From NCBI GenBank assembly GCA_910586665.1, contig CAJUIX010000023.1:1-49880 (forward strand): a stretch of DNA of 49,880 nucleotides. The letters are read 5' to 3'. The position numbers and the translations under genes were made by a program. This DNA comes from an uncultured Duncaniella sp. (GTDB lineage: Bacteria; Bacteroidota; Bacteroidia; Bacteroidales; Muribaculaceae). This document shows positions 17,432 to 24,920 of this stretch, piece after piece. The stretch's first letter is position 1. Each line of letters opens with the position of its first letter. The notes under the pieces are model-generated. The model was not told the origin of the DNA, ran no database searches, and worked only from the letters and a program-made list of their open reading frames with translations.

Positions 17432-17439
17432 TATTTTTG
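17432..17439 (+). promoter_or_regulatory. -7 promoter element for the GH97-esterase operon
   Basis: TATTTTTG fits TAnnTTTG and lies 84 bases before the chosen GH97 start. The intergenic stretch upstream holds repeated GGTGGGA boxes. No -33 TTTG is seen, as is usual for activator-dependent promoters. Confidence 0.5.
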
Positions 17440-17523
17440 CATTTGGAAAATCTAAACCTAATCAGTAGCGAGAAATAAATCAACTCCCACGCCATTGTGT
17501 GTGAAAAAAATATGGTAACTGAT

Positions 17524-19467
17524 ATGAAAAAATTAATTCTAAGCCTCGGCGTCATGCTTTCGGCAGGTGTGTGCGGTGCATCCGTCACTGTCAGCAGCCC
17601 TGACGGAAAGTTGAAAGTGGTGACCGACGTTGCCGGTGGGAAGCCGGTCTATTCTGTAAGTTATAATGGCAATACCATGCTCGAAAACTCCCCTCTCGGC
17701 CTGCGGTCCGACGTCGGTGACTTTTCGACAGGCATGTCGATTGTCGATTCAAAGACTTCGAAAGTTTCCAAGTCCTTCGACCAGGACAAGATCAAGAAGA
17801 GTCACATCGACTATGAGGCCAACCAGCTCGTGGTGGCAATGAAAAACGCTGCAGGACAGGAGATTGCTGTCGAGTGGCAGGTGGCCGACAATGATGCAAC
17901 CTTCCGCTATGTGATTCCGCGCCAGGGCGAGACGCGCTCTATGGTTGTCGAGAGTGAGGCTTCCGGCTTCCGCTTCCCCCAGGAGACCACTGTATTTCTC
18001 ACCCCGCAGAGCGAGGCTATGATTGGCTGGAAGCGCACCAAGCCGAGCTATGAGGAATTCTATATCACCGACGCCCCTATGGACACAAAGTCAAAGTTCG
18101 GCAAGGGCTTCACCTTCCCCGGCCTCTTCCGCGTGGGCGACAAGGGCTGGGTGCTCCTTTCGGAGACAGATGTCGACGGTTATTACTGCGCATCGCATCT
18201 GAGTGACTATAATGACGGTGTCTACACAATCGCCTACGCTATGCCTGAGGAGAACAACGGCAACGGCACGGCCTCCCCGGGTATAGCCCTCCCGCGTGCA
18301 ACCCCGTGGCGCACAATTACCGTCGCCGATAATCTTGCCCCGATTGTCGAGACCACCATGCCCTGGAACCTCGTCGAGCCGCGCTATAAGACTTCGCGCC
18401 CCGGACGTCCCGGGCGCGGCACCTGGAGCTGGATTGTATGGCAGGACAACAGCATGAACATGGCTGACCAGAAGACATTTATCGACCTCGCAAAGGATTT
18501 GGGCTATGAGAACATCCTCATCGACGCAGGCTGGGACCAGAACATCGGCTACGACAAGATGCCCGAGCTCCTCGGCTATGCCAGGTCAAAGGGCGTGCGT
18601 CCGATTCTCTGGTACTCGTCGAGCGGCCCCTGGAACGACATCATCCAAAGCCCTATAAATAAGATGGACCGCCCTATTGTCCGTAAGAACGAGATGAAAT
18701 GGCTCCGTGACAATGGTGTGGAGTGCATCAAGGTCGACTTCTTCGGTGGCGACAAGCAGGAGACCATGCGCCTTTATGAGGACATTCTCAGCGATGCCGC
18801 CGACTATGGTATCGACGTGATTTTCCACGGCTGCACTCTCCCTCGCGGCTGGGAGCGCATGTATCCCAACCATGTCGGCAGCGAGGCCGTGTTTGCATCA
18901 GAAAACCTTATCTTCGAGCAGATTTTCTGCGACATGGAGGCCTTCCACGCAACCCTCCATCCCTTCATCCGCAACTCTGTGGCCCTTATGGAATATGGCG
19001 GTACTATTTTCAACAACCGTATGTCGCGCGACAACAACAGTGGCAACACCCGCCGCACAAGCGATGCCTTCCAGCTTGCCACCGCTATATTGTTCCAGAA
19101 CCCCGTGCAGAATTTCGGCCTCACGCCCAACAATCTGACCGAGACTCCCGAGGACGCAATCTCGTTTATGAAGAATGTGCCCACCACCTGGGACGACACC
19201 AAACTCATCGAGGGTTATCCGGGTCGTTATGTAGTGCTCGCGCGCCGTCACGCCGACAAGTGGTACATCGCCGGTGTCAATGCCCTCAAGGAGCCTCTCA
19301 AGCTCAAGCTCAATATTTCGTCTCTCGGCCTCAAATCCGATGCCGGCATGATTTATGCCGATGACAAGGAGAAGGGCGTGAAGGCTAAGGAGCTTAAAAT
19401 CAAGAAGCAGGATTCTGTGCCTGTCGAGGTTCGTCCCGATTCAGGTTTTGTATTGGTCATTGAATAA
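17524..19467 (+). CDS. GH97 glycoside hydrolase, probably retaining alpha-galactosidase clade
   Basis: GH97 enzymes cleave alpha-glucosides (inverting SusB type) or alpha-galactosides (retaining type). From the ATG at 17524 the protein has 647 residues and begins with a clean signal peptide (MKKLILSLGVMLSAGVCGAS); alternative starts at 17497 (GTG) and 17512 only add polar residues. The N-terminal beta-sandwich is followed by a TIM barrel from about residue 260. The stretch IKVDFFGGDKQ contains D405 at the position that serves as nucleophile in retaining GH97 members. FHGCTLPRGWERMYPN follows, as in that clade. This argues against a SusB-type alpha-glucosidase. It leads a two-gene operon with the esterase 13 bases downstream. 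Confidence 0.9.
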   Translation: MKKLILSLGVMLSAGVCGASVTVSSPDGKLKVVTDVAGGKPVYSVSYNGNTMLENSPLGLRSDVGDFSTGMSIVDSKTSKVSKSFDQDKIKKSHIDYEANQLVVAMKNAAGQEIAVEWQVADNDATFRYVIPRQGETRSMVVESEASGFRFPQETTVFLTPQSEAMIGWKRTKPSYEEFYITDAPMDTKSKFGKGFTFPGLFRVGDKGWVLLSETDVDGYYCASHLSDYNDGVYTIAYAMPEENNGNGTASPGIALPRATPWRTITVADNLAPIVETTMPWNLVEPRYKTSRPGRPGRGTWSWIVWQDNSMNMADQKTFIDLAKDLGYENILIDAGWDQNIGYDKMPELLGYARSKGVRPILWYSSSGPWNDIIQSPINKMDRPIVRKNEMKWLRDNGVECIKVDFFGGDKQETMRLYEDILSDAADYGIDVIFHGCTLPRGWERMYPNHVGSEAVFASENLIFEQIFCDMEAFHATLHPFIRNSVALMEYGGTIFNNRMSRDNNSGNTRRTSDAFQLATAILFQNPVQNFGLTPNNLTETPEDAISFMKNVPTTWDDTKLIEGYPGRYVVLARRHADKWYIAGVNALKEPLKLKLNISSLGLKSDAGMIYADDKEKGVKAKELKIKKQDSVPVEVRPDSGFVLVIE

Positions 19468-19480
19468 AGCGTAGGGGGAT

Positions 19481-20323
19481 ATGAAAAAATTATTTGTATT
19501 CTGTCTGCTTCTTTCAAGCCTCGCTGCTGCCGCGCAGAGCAAGGTCGAGATGCTCCTGTGGGATGAAAATCCGGCCGACACATCAGCTGTCAAAACCGCG
19601 GCCATACGCGCCTCCGATTTCACCCGCGACCCGGCCATAACTGTCTATGTTCCCAAAAAGCCCAATGGCAAGGCCATAATCATGTGTCCCGGCGGAGGCT
19701 ACGGATGGGAGGCTATGGATCATGAGGGACATGGCATGGCCGAATGGTTCAACACCCAGGGAATCACATATATCGTGCTCAAATACCGTCTTCCGCAGGG
19801 TAAGCATGAGATTCCCCTCACCGACGCCGAGCAGGCCGTGCGCCTCGTGCGCAGCCATGCCGGAGAGTGGGGTGTCAATCCCTCGAAGGTCGGCATCATG
19901 GGTGCCTCGGCAGGAGGACACCTCGCGTCGACCCTCGCCACGCACTATGGCAGCAAGGAGACACGCCCTGATTTCCAGGTGCTTTTCTATCCTGTTATAA
20001 CGATGGATCCCAAGTACACCCACGGAGGCTCTCGCGAGAACCTCCTGGGTGCAAATCCCTCCAAGGAGCTTCAGGATAAGTATTCAAACGAGTTGCAGGT
20101 GACTCCCGACACCCCCAAGGCCTTCATCATGCTCTCGTCTGACGACAACGCCGTCCCGGTGGCCAACAGTGTCAACTACTATATGGCGCTTCTCGCCAAC
20201 AATGTCCGTGCTTCTATCCATGCCTACCCCGAGGGTGGCCACGGCTGGGGCTATGGCGACGGATTCCTCTATAAACATCAGTGGAAGGAGGAGCTTGCAA
20301 AGTGGCTCCGTGAGGAAATCTGA
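19481..20323 (+). CDS. secreted alpha/beta-hydrolase, carbohydrate esterase-like
   Basis: The 280-residue protein has a signal peptide (about 1-19, ending AAAQS). The alpha/beta-hydrolase core contains PGGGYG near 70-75, the nucleophile elbow G141-A-S143-A-G145 plus GH, and the histidine motif GGHGWGY near the end. It is a close paralogue of the 13615-14406 protein: both share HLAST, PVITMDP and the HGWGY region. It sits 13 bases after GH97 and so is co-transcribed. Within a PUL it most likely deacetylates the glycan or its oligosaccharides in the periplasm; the activity itself is inferred. Confidence 0.87.
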   Translation: MKKLFVFCLLLSSLAAAAQSKVEMLLWDENPADTSAVKTAAIRASDFTRDPAITVYVPKKPNGKAIIMCPGGGYGWEAMDHEGHGMAEWFNTQGITYIVLKYRLPQGKHEIPLTDAEQAVRLVRSHAGEWGVNPSKVGIMGASAGGHLASTLATHYGSKETRPDFQVLFYPVITMDPKYTHGGSRENLLGANPSKELQDKYSNELQVTPDTPKAFIMLSSDDNAVPVANSVNYYMALLANNVRASIHAYPEGGHGWGYGDGFLYKHQWKEELAKWLREEI

Positions 20324-20351
20324 TTCTGTTTCTTTCAGATAAATATAGAAT

Positions 20352-20378
20352 GGGGAGTCGCGGTGGTCGCGGCTCCCC
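20352..20378. terminator. terminator between the GH97-esterase operon and the HTCS gene
   Basis: GGGGAG-T-CGCG (20352-20362) pairs with CGCG-G-CTCCCC (20368-20378) around a five-base loop, then GTTTTAC. It lies between convergent units and probably stops both. Confidence 0.85.
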
Positions 20379-20417
20379 GTTTTACTTTATCGCACTGTTT
20401 TCAGGCGTTTCATCCAT

Positions 20418-20459
20418 TATCTTTGTGGCATGAATTATTAACCTCAAATTTTATAAGTC
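20418..20459 (+). promoter_or_regulatory. promoter-like box and SusC-like leader pointing into the HTCS 3' end
   Basis: TATCTTTG (20418-20425) fits the -7 consensus. It is followed at 20438-20457 by TTAACCTCAAAT plus TTTATAAG. This matches the leader just before the SusC start at 34629-34648 in 18 of 20 positions. An ATG follows at 20460, but the reading frame soon runs antisense through the HTCS gene. It could be a decayed gene start or an antisense promoter. Confidence 0.4.
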
Positions 20460-20507
20460 ATGAACACATTTAATATTGAGCTTTTTATAATAAATCTCAG
20501 ACAGTCT

Positions 20508-23500
20508 CTAAATCGACTCGTTGTATTTCTTGCCGTATTTCGTCTGATACTCCGACGGAAGGATGCCGAATTCGGCCTTAAAGTACTTTCTGAAAAGGTT
20601 CAGATTGTTAAAGCCGGTCTGATAGGTTATTTCGGCGATACTTAGCTGGCTCTCGGTCATTAGCTGTGCCGCGCGTTTCAGACGGATTATGCGGATGAAC
20701 TCTATCGGGGTCTTGCCTGTGATTGACACCATCTTCTTGTAGAGGTGCACTCGGCTCATGCCAAGCTCGCTGCTCAGCTCCTCGACCGACAGCTCGCTGC
20801 GGCTCAGATTGTCCTCGACATAGCGGATTGCCTTCTGCATCAGTTTTTGGTCGAGGGGAGTGATGTTGATCTTGCTCGGAGCTATCTCCATTTGCTGTTT
20901 GTGGGAGTCGCGTCGGTATTGCAGGAGGTTTTTGACCTTGCGGGTGAATATGTCGAGATTGAATGGCTTGGTAATATAGTCGTCGGCACCGCTTTCGAGG
21001 CCCTTAAGTTCATGTTCCTTGGCGGCTCTCGCCGTGAGGAGGATTACGAGGATGTGCGAGGTGCGAATATCGTTCTTCACAAGGCGGCACAGCTCGTTTC
21101 CGTCCATCTCCGGCATCATGACATCGGAAATCACTATGTCGGGTTGCAGTTCGGGGATTAGCTTCCAGGCCGTCTCGCCGTTGTCGGCTTCATGGACGGT
21201 GTAATCCTTTCTGAGGCAGTCTTTCATGAAGTTGCGGAAGTCATCGTTGTCGTCGACAATGAGCACCACGGGGCGCTTGTTGGTCTCAGCGTTATCCTCC
21301 GGCTTCTTTTTGTCAGTTGAAGGCTCTGCTGCGACATTTTCAGCCGCTGTCTTCTCGCGCTTCTCCTCTGCCGGAGCCTCGACGACCTCCTCGGCCTTGA
21401 TAATGGGGATGTTGACGATGAAGACTGCGCCCTTGCCGATGTTGTCGCACACGTCAATCGAACCGTTGTGCAGCGTCACAAACTCCTTGACGAGGTTGAG
21501 ACCGACACCGCTGCCGGTCGCGGGGCGTCCACCCTTCTGCGGCACCTGGTAGAAGCGGTCGAATATCAGTTTCTTATGCTCGTCGCTGATGCCGCAGCCA
21601 TTGTCGGCCACCTTCAGCTCCAGAATCTCGGGCGTGCTGCCGTTGGAGGGTATCACGTCGAGCGACACATCCACGCGTCCACCTTCGGGAGTGAACTTGA
21701 AGGCATTGGAGAGCAGGTTCATCACGATTTTGTTGACCTTGTCCTCGTCAAACATCATCCACAGGCTCTTCACCGACGAGTAGAACGTGAGGTTGATATT
21801 GCGGTGCTCCGAATACTCCATGAAGTTGTCGCATATCGTATGTACGGTTTCGACGATGTTGCCGCGCGTGGGGTTGAGATTGTGGCCGGTCATGTTGCTC
21901 TTGCGGAAGTCGAGAAGCTGGTTGACCATGTTGAGGAGGCGCACGGCGTTGTTGCGCGCCATCTCGAGCTTCTCTTTCAGCTCGGGATTGTCGATGTTTG
22001 AGATGACATACTCGATAGGGGTCAGGATGAGTGTGAGCGGCGTGCGCAGGTCATGGCTTATGTTGGTGAAGACGCGCATCTTCATGTCGTCAATCTCATG
22101 CTTCTTCCTCGCTTCCTGCTGGATTTCAAGGAGTTTGTATTTCTGCTTTTCGTTGTGCTTCATATAGGCTCTCAGCAGTAGGACTACGCATGCGAAGAGC
22201 AAGAAATAAATTACATATGCCATCCAAGAGCGGTAAAACGGGGGTGCGATTACTATCTTCAGCTCCGCGGCCTTCTCGCTCGCGTAGCCGTCGTTATTGA
22301 CAGCCTTGATTTTCAGTGTGTATTCCCCCGGGGCGAGGTTGGTGTAGGTCAGCTTGTTGGAGTTCGACACTGTCCAGTCGGAGTCGAAGCCTTCGAGCAT
22401 ATACATATATGTCGTCTTCTCGGGGAGCACATAGTTCATGGCCGAGAAGGTCACCGAGAATACGTTTTGGTCATGGTTGAGGTGGAGGGCCTCGGTGTAG
22501 TCGAGAGCCATGTCCATGACCCGGCATCCGTCATAGATGCTGTCTATTCTGACGTCGCGGTTAAACAGCTGCACGGAGGTGAAATGTACCTGCGGAGTCG
22601 AGGTGTCATATTTCAGATTCGAGGGGTCGATTAGGCTTATTCCGTTCACACCCCCGGTGACAATGGTGCCTGATGAGTGGCGGAATATGGCTCTCGCGTT
22701 GAAATCGAAGTCATCGAGTATGCTCAGGTCGTTGTATTTCCTGTGTGAGAATGTGTAGGCTTGTGATTCCGGGTCACTGTTGACCACGATATGGAATAGT
22801 CCTTGCGACGTCGTGACCCATATATTTTTGTCGTTATCCTCGACTACGCCGTGGATTATGGCCTGCTTAAGCTGGTCGACAGGGGTGATTACCATGTCGT
22901 TGCGCCTGTCGTAGATGTCGACACCTTCGCGTGTCGAGAGCCACAGCAGCCCGCGGCTGTCCTCGTAGACATGGACCATGAGCGAGCTGTTGAACGACCT
23001 CTCACCCTTGCGGTCGCCGAGGATTTTTTCAAACTTTCTGTTTACTGGGTCGTAAATCAGGAGTCCGTAGGTGGTACCCATGTATATATTACCGTCCTTT
23101 GACAGGCAGATAGATGCAATCTGGTCATGGCTGTAGTCATCGTTGTAAGCCGTAATGCGCTCCGTCTCGGGGTCGATGCCGTAGAGACCGTCGCCCCAGG
23201 TACCGATCCATATATAGCCGTTCCTATCGCATGCGAGCGACCATATCGTCTTGTTGACAGCCGCCATCGGATTGGTACTGTCGAGGGCATGGTGGCGGAA
23301 GGCCTTTCCGTCGAAAGAGATGAGTCCGTGATTATATGTAGCGAGCCATATCCTCCCCTTCTTGTCGGTCAGCATACTCACTATGACATCGTCTGATTGC
23401 TGCGGGCCGCTTGCGAATGGGGAAGGGATGAATTCGCGACTCTTGCTTTCGCGGTCGACCCTCAGGATACCGTTGGGGACGCCCATACATAGGTTGCCCT

Positions 23501-24602
23501 CCTTGTCTTCTGTGATGGCCGAGACGTCGGGCGTGAAATTATGGCTGTTTCTTATTGTCTGGAAGCAGTCTGTGCGGAATTTGAAGAGGCTCTTGTTGTA
23601 GTACGACACTCCGCGCTTGAATGTGCCGGCCCACACCCCGCCGTCGCTGTCGGCATAGAGGCAGGTGACGCTGTTCTGGCTCAGACTCCTTGAATCGGAC
23701 ATGTCGTTTTGGATATACTCGACTCGGAGCGTGTTTTTGTCGACTATGTTGATGCCCCCGTTGTCTATCGCGAGCCAGGTGCGTCCGTTGTGGTCGCTGC
23801 ATATATCGCGGACATTGTTGCCGCTTAGTTTGTAGCCTGAATCATTGCCCGTGAGGCGGGTCCACTCTTTTGATGCGCTTCGGAAGAGCCATGTGTCGTT
23901 GGCGCAATATATCCAGTAGTCCCCTCCCGGGTCGCAGAAGACTCTGAACACCACGCCTTGTCGAGGCTGCCCTGTAAGATAGTCGTTGCTGTAGTCTATT
24001 TTGTTTGAAGCGCGGTCGATGTGGTCGAAATAGCCGTCGGCATATATTCTGACAATACCTTTGGAATCGTCGTGCATGTCTGTTACCTGTATGCCGTGGC
24101 GCTTGCTGCCTGCTATGGTGTGGTTCTTACCGTTTTTTCTTTCATGACGGATGAGGGAGCCTCCGACAGTAGCGACCCAGAGGTTTTTGTGGGAGTCGAT
24201 ATAGATAAGTTCGGGTTTCTCGCTGATGCCGTATCTGTCCGAGAGGATTTTATCAGCATCCATGAATTTTTCCTTCCGCGGGTCGTAGCAGGCATATCTT
24301 GCCGAGGAGAATGATACCCACAGGAGGCCGTCGGCATCCTCCTGGACCTTGCTGACATTGTAGTAGGGGAGTGATTCGGGGTTGTCGCTGTCCTTCAGAA
24401 AATTCTTGAATGAGTATCCGTCGTAGCGGCAGAGACCGTGCGCCGTGGAAATCCATATGAAGCCGCGTGAGTCGCGGGCAATGTGGTTGATTTCGTTGTC
24501 GCTCAAGCCGTCCTTTATGGTGAGGTGCATGAACCTGATATCATCGACAGCGTAGGCCGTCAGTGATAGCAGGAGCAAGAGTGATGAAAGTATACGTTTC
24601 AT
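20508..24602 (-). CDS. hybrid two-component system (HTCS) sensor/regulator of the PUL
   Basis: HTCS proteins sense oligosaccharides in the periplasm and activate PUL transcription from the same chain. From the ATG at 24602 (signal peptide MKRILSSLLLLLSLTAYA) the protein has 1364 residues. It contains two-bladed beta-propeller Reg_prop repeats (about 20-690) and a Y_Y_Y domain ending near 780. One membrane helix lies near 785-808. HisKA follows with SHDLRTPLT (histidine near 850), then HATPase_c with DNGCGIS and GSGVGLNLV. A receiver domain starts VLIVDDNDDF (near 1110-1230), and an AraC-type HTH ends the chain. It is encoded opposite to the flanking operons. Likely targets are the 19-bp elements at 24738 and 34480. 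Confidence 0.95.
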   Translation of the reverse strand: MKRILSSLLLLLSLTAYAVDDIRFMHLTIKDGLSDNEINHIARDSRGFIWISTAHGLCRYDGYSFKNFLKDSDNPESLPYYNVSKVQEDADGLLWVSFSSARYACYDPRKEKFMDADKILSDRYGISEKPELIYIDSHKNLWVATVGGSLIRHERKNGKNHTIAGSKRHGIQVTDMHDDSKGIVRIYADGYFDHIDRASNKIDYSNDYLTGQPRQGVVFRVFCDPGGDYWIYCANDTWLFRSASKEWTRLTGNDSGYKLSGNNVRDICSDHNGRTWLAIDNGGINIVDKNTLRVEYIQNDMSDSRSLSQNSVTCLYADSDGGVWAGTFKRGVSYYNKSLFKFRTDCFQTIRNSHNFTPDVSAITEDKEGNLCMGVPNGILRVDRESKSREFIPSPFASGPQQSDDVIVSMLTDKKGRIWLATYNHGLISFDGKAFRHHALDSTNPMAAVNKTIWSLACDRNGYIWIGTWGDGLYGIDPETERITAYNDDYSHDQIASICLSKDGNIYMGTTYGLLIYDPVNRKFEKILGDRKGERSFNSSLMVHVYEDSRGLLWLSTREGVDIYDRRNDMVITPVDQLKQAIIHGVVEDNDKNIWVTTSQGLFHIVVNSDPESQAYTFSHRKYNDLSILDDFDFNARAIFRHSSGTIVTGGVNGISLIDPSNLKYDTSTPQVHFTSVQLFNRDVRIDSIYDGCRVMDMALDYTEALHLNHDQNVFSVTFSAMNYVLPEKTTYMYMLEGFDSDWTVSNSNKLTYTNLAPGEYTLKIKAVNNDGYASEKAAELKIVIAPPFYRSWMAYVIYFLLFACVVLLLRAYMKHNEKQKYKLLEIQQEARKKHEIDDMKMRVFTNISHDLRTPLTLILTPIEYVISNIDNPELKEKLEMARNNAVRLLNMVNQLLDFRKSNMTGHNLNPTRGNIVETVHTICDNFMEYSEHRNINLTFYSSVKSLWMMFDEDKVNKIVMNLLSNAFKFTPEGGRVDVSLDVIPSNGSTPEILELKVADNGCGISDEHKKLIFDRFYQVPQKGGRPATGSGVGLNLVKEFVTLHNGSIDVCDNIGKGAVFIVNIPIIKAEEVVEAPAEEKREKTAAENVAAEPSTDKKKPEDNAETNKRPVVLIVDDNDDFRNFMKDCLRKDYTVHEADNGETAWKLIPELQPDIVISDVMMPEMDGNELCRLVKNDIRTSHILVILLTARAAKEHELKGLESGADDYITKPFNLDIFTRKVKNLLQYRRDSHKQQMEIAPSKINITPLDQKLMQKAIRYVEDNLSRSELSVEELSSELGMSRVHLYKKMVSITGKTPIEFIRIIRLKRAAQLMTESQLSIAEITYQTGFNNLNLFRKYFKAEFGILPSEYQTKYGKKYNESI

Positions 24603-24737
24603 TTCAGATGATCGGTTTACATTGACAAAGTTAATCAAAAATAATTCTTAAATTTGTCGGGACGGCAGCTTTATTGCTTGTTTCGGCTGTTTTGGCCGAG
24701 CTGTGCAAATGGCTGTGTGTTAATGGTATATTATGAG

Positions 24738-24756
24738 ATGTTAACAAAAATACACC
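24738..24756 (+). promoter_or_regulatory. candidate HTCS operator, copy 1
   Basis: ATGTTAACAAAAATACACC matches the element at 34480-34498 in 17 of 19 bases, the only differences being two adjacent bases. Both copies start exactly 104 bases before the -7 box of a PUL operon. Seven bases further on, CAAC is also shared. Confidence 0.65.
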
Positions 24757-24841
24757 CTTTTTGCAACATTGTTTAGCCACGTTTTAACCAATGAGCCACA
24801 TCTGTATATTATCGGATAGGAGGGACTTCGGGAGGAGAATG

Positions 24842-24849
24842 TAACTTTG
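24842..24849 (+). promoter_or_regulatory. -7 promoter element for the GH43-to-esterase operon
   Basis: TAACTTTG fits TAnnTTTG, 71 bases before the GH43 start. No -33 TTTG is present, consistent with an activator-dependent promoter. Confidence 0.6.
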
Positions 24850-24920
24850 TATTCGACAAGCGGTGGCGGCTGCGGCACGCGCCGGATAGTGCAAACTGAA
24901 GTAACTAAACGATAGTATTT

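Larger units (their letters stand above)
24603..24920. promoter_or_regulatory. divergent control region between HTCS and GH43 operon
   Basis: This 318-base gap has no gene. Leftward, TAACTTTG on the minus strand (24633-24626) is the probable HTCS -7 box. Rightward lie the 19-bp PUL element (24738-24756) and the GH43 -7 box TAACTTTG (24842-24849). The region between them is AT-rich and contains further TTAA-type words. Confidence 0.6.

Noticed and set aside
20460..20645. 61-codon open frame starting after the SusC-like leader
   Set aside because: From 20508 on it is the complement of the HTCS 3' end and resembles no protein. The leader is reported, but the frame is not called as a gene.
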